Shown: in pieces, positions 1 to 5,817 of the stretch
How the letters are laid out: each line of letters opens with the position of its first letter
Numbering within the stretch: the first letter of the stretch is position 1
Origin: Limiplasma sp036652695
GTDB lineage: Bacteria > Bacillota > Clostridia > Christensenellales > Aristaeellaceae
Direction of reading: 5' to 3'
Assembly: GCA_036652695.1 (NCBI GenBank)
Contig: JAVVVJ010000104.1
Coordinates: 1-5,817, forward strand
DNA length: 5,817 nt
Position numbers and translations under genes: made by a program
Notes under the pieces: model-generated
Seen by the model: the letters and a program-made list of their open reading frames with translations, nothing else
Databases searched by the model: none
What the model was told of the DNA's origin: nothing

Positions 1-89
1 AGCAGTTCCAAGAGTTCTACGATACGTTTGGCATAACGCAGAACGATGGGATGTACCTCGCACCCGAACGTCGGCTGACCGTTTGGTAA
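1..89 (+). CDS. C-terminal end of a probable M13-family (neprilysin/PepO-like) zinc metallopeptidase, 5'-truncated by the window
   Basis: Reading from base 3, 28 codons stay open to a TAA stop at 87-89, and the protein ends GMYLAPERRLTVW. M13 metallopeptidases typically finish with an aromatic/FG segment, a Gly-(Asp)-x-Met-x-x-(A)P turn and a terminal basic-x-(V/I)-Trp, as in neprilysin, ECE-1 and bacterial PepO relatives. Here FYDTFGI, then NDGMYLAP, then a final Trp fit that pattern. In this family the catalytic HExxH and ExxxD motifs lie far upstream, outside the window, so activity cannot be judged. M13 enzymes cleave peptides of limited size and may be cytoplasmic or exported; which applies here is not visible. 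A strong terminator begins 28 nt after the stop, which supports a genuine gene end. The family call rests only on this short tail, from memory of the family, so it is moderate; that some gene ends here is more certain. Confidence 0.62.
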   Translation, partial: QFQEFYDTFGITQNDGMYLAPERRLTVW

Positions 90-116
90 AAGCAAAACAG
101 GAAACAGTCCGACATG

Positions 117-165
117 GCCGGGCGGCTGAACGCGCGTTTGCGCGTTTCAGCCGTCCGGCTTTTTT
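117..165 (+). terminator. Intrinsic terminator of the upstream peptidase gene
   Basis: The arm at 117-134 pairs with 141-159. It forms 14 base pairs from G117-C159 to A130-T146, including one G-T wobble (122/154). After a one-base bulge (T145) come four more G-C pairs, closed by the six-base loop CGTTTG. The stem is GC-rich and is followed at once by six T residues (160-165), the classic rho-independent layout. It lies 28 nt after the stop codon at 87-89 and upstream of the polC promoter, so it insulates polC from the preceding gene. Confidence 0.92.
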
Positions 166-252
166 GAACGTCCGTAGAACCGCGCCTGCCTTTTCAATCA
201 CCCTTTGGGATCGGAAAGGGTTGCCCCCGCCGGAGCTTCTTTTCCGCTGCGG

Positions 253-281
253 TTTACATCTCCCATAAAGCAAGGTATAAT
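253..281 (+). promoter_or_regulatory. Sigma-A-type promoter for polC
   Basis: A -35 element TTTACA (253-258; one mismatch to TTGACA) is separated by exactly 17 bp from a perfect -10 element TATAAT (276-281). This predicts transcription starting near 287-289 and a leader of about 60 nt before the polC ATG at 349. It sits between the terminator at 117-165 and polC. Because the promoter lies inside the upstream in-frame extension of the polC reading frame (open from 205), it also argues that translation does not start at 205. No operator is evident over the promoter. Confidence 0.85.
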
Positions 282-334
282 AAAAGCAGTCGGCATAAGC
301 CATGCGTTTGTGGCCGCCGCCCCTGATGCCAATG

Positions 335-343
335 AAAGAGGAG
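335..343 (+). promoter_or_regulatory. Ribosome binding site that fixes the polC start
   Basis: The purine run AAAGAGGAG (335-343) contains the Shine-Dalgarno core AGGAG (339-343), five bases before ATG at 349. The upstream in-frame ATG at 205 has no comparable site and lies before the predicted transcription start, so 349 is the supported start. Confidence 0.85.
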
Positions 344-348
344 AACGA

Positions 349-3300
349 ATGAACAAGACCGAGATGCTCCATGTGCTGGAGGAAACCGTGCCCGCCCTCC
401 AGGGCAAGCTGCATGTGGAGCGTGTGCTCTATCAAAAAGCCGCCAACAAGGCCTATCTGAGCTTTTTATGCGATGAGCTTGTCACACAAAACGATTATCT
501 GCTGCTGGAACGCCGCCTGAGGGAGCTCTTCCCCAAGCTTACGGTCGCACTGCGTGTGGCCAGCCCCGCCCTTGGCGAGGATTTTTTGCATCACATGAGC
601 CGCTACACCTTTGTACTGGCCGATTTTTTGCGCCGCCAAAGCCCCGCGTTGGCCGCGTGGGTGGACGATACGGGCTGGAGCATGGAGAATAACCGCATCC
701 TTCTTACCTGCCCGGATCTGATTGCGATGAATTTTTTCAAAACGCATCGGCTGGATGAGAAGGTCAGCCGAGCGATCTACGATATCTTCCGGCTAAAGCT
801 GCCAGTGTCGCTTACCGTATGCGGCGAGCGCGAGGCATGGGTAAAGAAAATGCGCGATGAACGCGGCTTCACCTTTCCGGCACACGCGGCGCAGCCGGAT
901 GACGAGCCGCCCCCGTGGGACGATGCGGCCATTGAGGCGCAGGCCGCCGCGCTGTTCGGCTCTGCGGGCGGCGTCAGCGCGCCCGCGGCATACCCCGCTG
1001 CTTGCGAACCGACCAGCGCGCCCCGCGCTCCGCGCGCGCCAGCCGCTCCCGCGCAAAAGGGGCCGGTGCTCAAAGGGCGTGCCATTGCGGATCGGCCTGT
1101 GGATATCGTCGAGCTGGCAGAGGATAGCGGCATCATCGTTATTGAGGGCATTGTGACGGGTGTAAACGAGCCAAAGGAGCTGAAGGGCGGCGAAACCGTG
1201 CTGATCACCTTCGCCGTGTACGATGATACCTCCACCATCTACTGCAAGGCGTTTTATCAGTACCGCATGAAGCGCGCGGGCATGGGAGAAACCCCCAACC
1301 CGCCTACGGAGGAGGAGCGCAAGCGCGTTGCGGATCAAACCTCCCAAATCAAAAATGGCATGCGCGTGCGCTTACGCGGCGATTGCCGCATGGATCCCTT
1401 CCTTGGCGAGTTGAGCGTGGGCGTGCGCGATATGCAGCAGATGCCCGTGCGCGAGCGCGAGGATAAAGGCAACGAAAAGCGCATTGAGCTGCATATGCAT
1501 ACCAACATGAGCACCATGGACGCAACCGCGGAGGTTAGCACGCTCATCGCGCAGGCGGCCAAATGGGGGCATCCAGCCGTGGCGGTTACCGATCATGGCG
1601 GGGCGCAGGCGTTTCCGGCGGCGTTTGGCGCGGCAAAAAAGAACAATATCAAGCTCATCCCCGGCGTGGAGGGTTACCTTTGCGATCTTGTGCCCATTGT
1701 AAAGGAGGCGGACGAGCGCCTGCTCCGCGAACCGATTGTGGTGCTGGACTTTGAAACCACAGGCCTTTCCCATGCGGTGGATCGCATCATTGAGGTGGGC
1801 GCGGTGAGGCTGCAAGGCGGGCAGGTGATGGAGGAGCTCAGCATTCTGTGCGACCCCGGCGTGCCGCTCAAGCCCAAGATCACCGAGATCACCGGCATTA
1901 CGGATCTCATGCTGCGCGGCAAGGAAAGCCCCGCCGAGGGTGTGCGCAAGCTGATTGACTTCATTGGCGATTGCGCGGTAGCCGCGCACAACGCGCCCTT
2001 TGATATGGGCATGCTGCAAGCGGAGTGCGAGCGCATGGGCGTGCGCTTCCGTGCGCCTGTGCTGGATACGCTTACCTTCTCGCGCCGCCTGTTCCCCACG
2101 CAAAAGAGCCATCGGCTAGGCGCGGTGTGCCGCGCGCTAGGCGTATCGCTTAAAAACGCGCATCGTGCCGTACACGATGCGGCTGCCACTGCCCTGTGCC
2201 TGCAAAAGATGTACGACCTGGCGGCAGAGCGCGGCGCGAAGACCCTTGCGGATATTGACCGCGTGATTAGCGGCGATAGCATCGGCGAGACCTACCATAT
2301 CGTGCTGCTGTGCAAGACGCAAAAGGGCATGCAAAACCTGAACCATTTGATTTCGGATAGCAATCTTCGCTATTTCTACCGCCACCCCAACATGCCCCGC
2401 ACGCTGATTAATGAGTACCGCGAGGGGCTGATTCTGGGCAGCGCGTGCGAAGCGGGCGAGCTGTTTCACGCCGTTGTCAACAACCGCCCGCAGGCGGAGC
2501 TGGAAGCCATCGCGTCCTATTATGACTATTTGGAGATTCAGCCCGTGGGCAACAACCAGTTCATGCTGCGCAACGGTTCCGCGCGGGATGAGGAGCAGCT
2601 TCGCGATTTTAACCGCCGCATCGTAGCGCTTGGCGAAAAGCTGGGAAAACCCGTGGTCGCCACAGGGGACGTTCATTTTCTAAACCCGGAGGACGCCATT
2701 TACCGCACCATTTTGCAGGCAGGCCTTGGCTATGACGATTGTGATCAACAGCCGCCCCTGTATTTTAAAACGACGGATGAAATGCTTAGTGAGTTTAGCT
2801 ACCTTGGCGCCCAAAAAGCGCATGAGGTGGTGATTGACGCGCCCAAGCAGATTGCCGATCAGGTGGACGAGCTTCGCCTCTTTCCCAAGCACCCCAAGGG
2901 CGAGGATACCTTCCAGCCCTTTTGGGAGGACGCGGCAAGCGATATCGAAACCCGTTCTTGGACGCGCGCGAAGGAGCTTTATGGCGATCCCTTGCCCGAT
3001 GTGGTGGAGAAGCGTTTGCACAAGGAGCTAGGTAGCATCATTGGCTACGGCTTTGCCACGCTTTACTCCATTGCGCAAAAGCTGGTTAGCAAATCGCTTT
3101 CGGACGGCTATTTGGTGGGCAGCCGCGGCTCCGTCGGCTCTAGCTTTGTAGCCACAATGTGCGGCATCACGGAGGTCAATCCCTTGCCGCCGCATTACCG
3201 CTGCGATACCTGTCACAAGCTGTTTTTCACCCCGCCGGAGCTTGGTACCGTGGGGGTGGATTTGCCGGATCAAAACTGCGAAATTTGCGGCAGCAAGCTG

Positions 3301-4797
3301 GTCAAGGATGGCTTCGACATCCCATTTGAGGTCTTTTTGGGCTTTAAGGGGGATAAGGTGCCGGATATCGACCTCAATTTTTCCGGCGAGTATCAGACGC
3401 GCGCGCATGCGTATATCGAAGAGCTTTTCGGCAAGGGATTTGTGTACCGCGCTGGCACCATCAGCGGCCTTGCGGATAAAACGGCCTATGGCTTTGCCGC
3501 TAAATATCTGGAGGAGCGTGGCATCAAGGCCGGGCGTGCGCACAAGGAACGGCTGGCGGCGGGCTGCGTGGGCGTCAAGCGCACCACTGGTCAGCACCCG
3601 GGCGGCATTGTGGTGCTTCCCAAGGAATACGACATCTGCCAATTTACCGCCATCCAGCACCCAGCGGACGATATCAACGGCACAACGCTCACTACGCACT
3701 TTGATTTCAATAGCATGCACGATATTCTTGTCAAGCTTGATTGCCTCGGTCATGACGACCCCACCATGATGCACCGGCTGGAGGAAATCACTGGCGTCAA
3801 CTTCAAATCCATTCCGCTGGACGATCCCAAAGTGATGAGCCTTTTCACCTCGCCAAAGGCGCTGGGCGTCACCCCTGAACAGATTCTCTGCCAAACTGGC
3901 ACGCTTGGCATACCGGAGTTTGGCACGCAGTTTGTGCAGGGGATGCTGCTGGATACGCACCCCAGCAGCATGGAGGAGCTCATCCGCATTTCCGGCCTGA
4001 GCCACGGCACCGATGTGTGGCTGGGCAACGCGAAGGATCTCATCGACAACGGCACTGCGGTGCTGCGCGAATGCATCTGCACGCGCGACGATATCATGAA
4101 CTACCTCATCGGCAAAGGCGTGCCAAGCAAGCTGAGCTTCGATACCATGGAGAGCGTCCGCAAGGGCAAGGGGCTCAAGCCGGAAATGGAAGCCGCCATG
4201 TATGAGCACAGCGTGCCGCAATGGTTTATTGACAGCTGCAAAAAAATCAAGTACATGTTCCCCAAGGGGCATGCCGTGGCCTATGTCACCATGGGTCTTC
4301 GCGTGGCTTGGTACAAGGTATACCTGCCGCAGGCGTATTACGCGGCATATTTCAGCATCCGCGGCGATGGCTTTGACGCGGGAAGAATGCTGCTCAGCAA
4401 CGAAACGCTTCGCGACCGTCTGCGCGAGTATGCGGAGCGTGAGGAAAAGCTCAGCGTTAAGGACAAGCAAGAAGAAAACGCCTTGCACATGATTTTGGAA
4501 ATGCAGGAACGCGGCATTCGCATGCTGCCCGTTGACCTCTACCGCAGCGACGCGACGCGCTTTTTGCCCGAGGGCGACGACCTGCGCTGCCCCTTTACAG
4601 CCATCAGCGGCTTTGGCGAAAGCGCGGTGCAGGGCATTTTGGATTCGCGCGATGCGCAAAAGCCCTACATCAGCGTGGAGGATTTGCAGGTGCGCGCGCA
4701 TATCGGCGCGAGCATTATGGAAATGCTTCGGGCACAGGGCGCGTTGGAGGGGCTGCCGGAGACCAGCCAAGTCAATTTCTTTTCCATGATCGGATAA
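349..4797 (+). CDS. polC: PolC-type DNA polymerase III alpha subunit with 3'-5' proofreading exonuclease
   Basis: Replicative polymerase of Gram-positive bacteria. It copies chromosomal DNA at the fork with the beta clamp and clamp loader, and it proofreads its own product. It has 1482 residues, slightly longer than the roughly 1430-1440 of Bacillus PolC. Domains in order: N-terminal domains (about 1-180); a disordered Ala/Pro-rich linker (about 180-243); OB fold (about 245-375); first PHP half with HMH at 382-384; inserted DEDDh exonuclease (about 461-630; D467, E469, D552, H605, D610); second PHP half (GSACEAGE 697-704, D774, H776); polymerase core with GSRGSVGSS (924-932), four-Cys zinc site (C952, C955, C977, C980), PDID (D1006, D1008), KRTTGQHPGG (1077-1086) and D1131 in LDCLGHDDPT; a tail with a helix-hairpin-helix-like stretch (about 1417-1450); and a clamp-binding peptide QVNFF (1474-1478). 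All catalytic positions are kept and the frame is unbroken, so it should be active. It is transcribed from its own promoter; no terminator follows. Confidence 0.98.
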   Translation: MNKTEMLHVLEETVPALQGKLHVERVLYQKAANKAYLSFLCDELVTQNDYLLLERRLRELFPKLTVALRVASPALGEDFLHHMSRYTFVLADFLRRQSPALAAWVDDTGWSMENNRILLTCPDLIAMNFFKTHRLDEKVSRAIYDIFRLKLPVSLTVCGEREAWVKKMRDERGFTFPAHAAQPDDEPPPWDDAAIEAQAAALFGSAGGVSAPAAYPAACEPTSAPRAPRAPAAPAQKGPVLKGRAIADRPVDIVELAEDSGIIVIEGIVTGVNEPKELKGGETVLITFAVYDDTSTIYCKAFYQYRMKRAGMGETPNPPTEEERKRVADQTSQIKNGMRVRLRGDCRMDPFLGELSVGVRDMQQMPVREREDKGNEKRIELHMHTNMSTMDATAEVSTLIAQAAKWGHPAVAVTDHGGAQAFPAAFGAAKKNNIKLIPGVEGYLCDLVPIVKEADERLLREPIVVLDFETTGLSHAVDRIIEVGAVRLQGGQVMEELSILCDPGVPLKPKITEITGITDLMLRGKESPAEGVRKLIDFIGDCAVAAHNAPFDMGMLQAECERMGVRFRAPVLDTLTFSRRLFPTQKSHRLGAVCRALGVSLKNAHRAVHDAAATALCLQKMYDLAAERGAKTLADIDRVISGDSIGETYHIVLLCKTQKGMQNLNHLISDSNLRYFYRHPNMPRTLINEYREGLILGSACEAGELFHAVVNNRPQAELEAIASYYDYLEIQPVGNNQFMLRNGSARDEEQLRDFNRRIVALGEKLGKPVVATGDVHFLNPEDAIYRTILQAGLGYDDCDQQPPLYFKTTDEMLSEFSYLGAQKAHEVVIDAPKQIADQVDELRLFPKHPKGEDTFQPFWEDAASDIETRSWTRAKELYGDPLPDVVEKRLHKELGSIIGYGFATLYSIAQKLVSKSLSDGYLVGSRGSVGSSFVATMCGITEVNPLPPHYRCDTCHKLFFTPPELGTVGVDLPDQNCEICGSKLVKDGFDIPFEVFLGFKGDKVPDIDLNFSGEYQTRAHAYIEELFGKGFVYRAGTISGLADKTAYGFAAKYLEERGIKAGRAHKERLAAGCVGVKRTTGQHPGGIVVLPKEYDICQFTAIQHPADDINGTTLTTHFDFNSMHDILVKLDCLGHDDPTMMHRLEEITGVNFKSIPLDDPKVMSLFTSPKALGVTPEQILCQTGTLGIPEFGTQFVQGMLLDTHPSSMEELIRISGLSHGTDVWLGNAKDLIDNGTAVLRECICTRDDIMNYLIGKGVPSKLSFDTMESVRKGKGLKPEMEAAMYEHSVPQWFIDSCKKIKYMFPKGHAVAYVTMGLRVAWYKVYLPQAYYAAYFSIRGDGFDAGRMLLSNETLRDRLREYAEREEKLSVKDKQEENALHMILEMQERGIRMLPVDLYRSDATRFLPEGDDLRCPFTAISGFGESAVQGILDSRDAQKPYISVEDLQVRAHIGASIMEMLRAQGALEGLPETSQVNFFSMIG

Positions 4798-4830
4798 TGC
4801 CATGGAACAAAAACCGCGCGCCGCTCGTTT

Positions 4831-4871
4831 GTTCAGATGGATCCACTAACAACAAGGAGGATATCTGAACA
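4831..4871 (+). promoter_or_regulatory. Inverted repeat/RNA hairpin abutting the start codon of the secreted-protein gene
   Basis: GTTCAGAT (4831-4838) is the exact reverse complement of ATCTGAAC (4863-4870). T4830 can also pair with A4871, the first base of the ATG. Inside, ATCC (4841-4844) pairs with GGAT (4859-4862) after a two-base bulge (4839-4840). This leaves a 14-nt loop (4845-4858) that holds the first part of the Shine-Dalgarno sequence, while its last two G bases are in the stem. As RNA this would hinder initiation at 4871; as DNA it could be an operator dyad. The pairing is seen directly; the regulatory role is inferred. Confidence 0.5.
4854..4860 (+). promoter_or_regulatory. Ribosome binding site of the secreted-protein gene
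   Basis: AAGGAGG (4854-4860) matches the anti-Shine-Dalgarno core very well. Ten bases separate it from ATG at 4871, slightly more than the usual spacing. It lies partly in the loop and partly in the stem of the hairpin at 4831-4870. No other start fits the signal peptide that begins at 4871. Confidence 0.85.
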
Positions 4872-4939
4872 TGAAAAAAATCATTGGTTTGCTCCTAAGC
4901 CTCGCGCTGACACTCGCCCTGCCCCTGGCGGCCTTTGGC
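4871..4939 (+). other. Sec signal peptide of the secreted protein
   Basis: Residues 1-23 show a basic N-region (MKK), a hydrophobic core rich in Leu, Ala and Ile, and a C-region LAAFG followed by Glu-Gln. Ala at -3 and Gly at -1 fit signal peptidase I cleavage between residues 23 and 24. There is no Cys for lipid attachment. Confidence 0.85.
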
Positions 4940-5737
4940 GAACAAAGCGAGATTGATACGGAGCTGGAGGGTCTGGTTACGGCGCTTGTAGAAGGCGGCT
5001 TCCTCATGGAGGATATCGACATTGGTTCCGTGATGCTCAACGTTGATGAGCAAACCATGCGCGACGGCATATTGACCGATGGTGAAATTGAGGTGGGTCA
5101 GTATGTGCTGGTGCAATACGATGGTCGCCTCACCCGTAGCCTTCCCCCGCAGGCTCATGCGGATCGGGTTGGCTGCTACGTGCTGACCGGCACGGCGGGC
5201 GAATTTTTGGAGGGCGGCGTGATGCTGGAGGGCGATGCGCTTTTCGGCAAGGTTTATGTCCATATGGATAGCACCATGGCGCATGTCTATCCCAACGTAC
5301 CAATGACCGTTTATTATGACGGCATTATGGCGCTCAGCCAGCCGGGACAGGTGAACGCGCGTTACGTGGTGGTGCCCAAGCTTGAGGGCATTGTGAGCGA
5401 ACAGGATGTGGAAGGCTTCACCTTGACTGCGAGCAGCGGCGAAAGCTATCGCGTGCAGCTCAACATGGACACGCTGATGGGCGCGCTGCTAGACGCGGAG
5501 GATGCGGACGCTCTTGAGGAAACCGAAGTGGCTAACGAGGACGCTGCGCCCGCCGAGGACAAGCTCGAGCTTGCCGAGGACGAGGCAGAGTCCGCTGAAA
5601 ACGAAGTGAGCGAACCCACTTTGTCCTCTCCCTCCACAATGATCAATGGCGATCTCGTAACCGTCTATTACAATGGCGTCATGACCAAGAGCATTCCCGG
5701 GCAGGTAAACGCGCTGGAGGTGCTGGTTCACCGCTAA
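4871..5737 (+). CDS. Secreted protein of unknown function with three related beta-rich modules and an acidic insert
   Basis: I do not recognise a named family with confidence. The 288-aa protein begins with Lys-Lys and a hydrophobic stretch (4-21), a typical Sec signal peptide with likely cleavage after AFG (21-23). No lipobox cysteine, sortase motif or later membrane segment is seen, so it is probably released outside the cell. The mature part holds three copies of one module, each ending in a conserved strand-turn: QYDGRLTRSLPPQAHA (82-97), YYDGIMALSQPGQVNA (148-163) and YYNGVMTKSIPGQVNA (266-281). Modules two and three also share an upstream beta pattern (Gly-rich start, 'Y/V-x-V' strands). 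In module three, residues 208-249 form an acidic, Ala-rich insert (19 of 42 residues Asp or Glu) with a seven-residue period. The YDG...S.P.Q..A signature recalls small OB-like secreted Bacillota domains of unknown function, possibly DUF3221-like; that is a guess. It lies 73 nt downstream of polC and may be co-transcribed with it. Confidence 0.9.
   Translation: MKKIIGLLLSLALTLALPLAAFGEQSEIDTELEGLVTALVEGGFLMEDIDIGSVMLNVDEQTMRDGILTDGEIEVGQYVLVQYDGRLTRSLPPQAHADRVGCYVLTGTAGEFLEGGVMLEGDALFGKVYVHMDSTMAHVYPNVPMTVYYDGIMALSQPGQVNARYVVVPKLEGIVSEQDVEGFTLTASSGESYRVQLNMDTLMGALLDAEDADALEETEVANEDAAPAEDKLELAEDEAESAENEVSEPTLSSPSTMINGDLVTVYYNGVMTKSIPGQVNALEVLVHR
5531..5614 (+). repeat. Degenerate 21-bp (seven-residue) tandem repeat in the acidic insert
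   Basis: Four consecutive in-frame units encode ANEDAAP, AEDKLEL, AEDEAES and AENEVSE (residues 221-248). The bases GCCGAGGAC recur exactly at 5552 and 5573, 21 bp apart, with a diverged copy at 5594. An isolated similar unit AEDADAL lies earlier at residues 209-215. The pattern suggests growth by in-frame duplication. The encoded segment is highly acidic and probably disordered or helical. Confidence 0.6.
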
Positions 5738-5748
5738 GCGCCATCGCA

Positions 5749-5809
5749 GCTTTCCACAAAGCCCCCGCGCCAGCTGGCGCGGGGGCTTTGGAACGCAACG
5801 GTGGAAAGC
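5749..5809. repeat. Outer inverted repeat enclosing the terminator hairpin
   Basis: GCTTTCCAC (5749-5757) is the exact reverse complement of GTGGAAAGC (5801-5809). The pair encloses the GC-rich hairpin, with no gap on the left and an 11-base gap (5790-5800) on the right. Both stems compete only for C5757. Together they could form a two-tier hairpin with a one-sided bulge. Confidence 0.6.
5757..5790 (+). terminator. GC-rich hairpin terminator after the secreted-protein gene
   Basis: A perfect 15-bp stem is formed by 5757-5771 and 5776-5790 with the tetraloop AGCT (5772-5775). It lies 19 nt after the stop at 5735-5737. The arms carry AAA on the left and TTT on the right, so the hairpin reads alike on both strands and could serve a convergent gene too. 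The T-tract is only three bases, weaker than a textbook terminator, though the stem is very stable. Confidence 0.8.
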
Positions 5810-5817
5810 CTGACGGT

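Noticed and set aside
200..221. Seven-bp inverted repeat ACCCTTT/AAAGGGT upstream of the polC promoter
   Set aside because: It is short with an 8-base spacer, lies 31 bp upstream of the -35 element, and has no T-run in either direction. An operator is possible but unsupported.
83..268. Small forward frame across the intergenic region upstream of polC
   Set aside because: It runs through the terminator and into the polC promoter, has no ribosome binding site, and encodes nothing recognisable.
205..348. In-frame N-terminal extension of polC to ATG at 205
   Set aside because: The segment contains the promoter (253-281) and the ribosome binding site (335-343). The extra 48 residues do not resemble a PolC N-terminus, whereas translation from 349 begins in a PolC-like way.
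4793..4798. GATAAT as a -10 box for a promoter of the secreted gene
   Set aside because: No recognisable -35 element lies 16-18 bp upstream, and the match overlaps the polC stop codon. It is probably chance.
3028..4803. Long antisense open frame (591 codons) opposite the PolC polymerase core
   Set aside because: It is fully covered by the strongly conserved PolC coding frame. The encoded sequence is compositionally odd (rich in His, Ala, Arg), shows no domain, and is a codon-bias shadow common in GC-rich genes.
4811..4830. Possible terminator directly after polC
   Set aside because: AAAC/GTTT ends can pair around a GC-rich core, but the core pairs poorly and there is no T-tract, so readthrough into the next gene is more likely.

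Overview
The window comes from a GC-rich member of the Bacillota (Firmicutes), probably a Clostridia-type anaerobe. The main evidence is a complete PolC-type replicative DNA polymerase, an enzyme largely confined to Bacillota and a few relatives such as Mycoplasmatota, Thermotogae and Fusobacteria. Consensus sigma-A promoter elements, strong purine-rich ribosome binding sites and a short Gram-positive-style signal peptide agree with this. The genus cannot be told from the sequence.

Layout. Positions 1-89 hold the last 28 codons of an upstream gene. Its ending resembles the C-terminus of M13 (neprilysin/PepO-like) zinc metallopeptidases, and it is closed by a strong intrinsic terminator (117-165). 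A near-consensus promoter (253-281), a leader of about 60 nt and a good ribosome binding site then precede polC (349-4797, 1482 aa). All expected PolC domains and catalytic residues are present: OB fold, PHP domain split by a DEDDh proofreading exonuclease, four-cysteine zinc site, three palm aspartates and a C-terminal clamp-binding peptide. After a 73-nt gap with no terminator comes a gene for a secreted 288-aa protein of unknown function (4871-5737). It is built from three related beta-rich modules, the third split by an acidic heptad-repeat insert. A long GC-rich hairpin (5757-5790), nested in a second inverted repeat (5749-5809), follows it.

How the parts relate. polC is probably transcribed from its own promoter, and the secreted-protein gene may be reached by readthrough. 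No functional link between replication and the secreted protein is evident. The polC neighbours are not the rimP/nusA genes often found next to polC in Bacillota. I see no mobile element, CRISPR array, tRNA or rRNA. The best candidates for something undescribed are the modular secreted protein and the RNA-level arrangement around its start: a hairpin that ends on the start codon and takes in part of the ribosome binding site, overlapped by a small open frame that begins on the polC stop codon.
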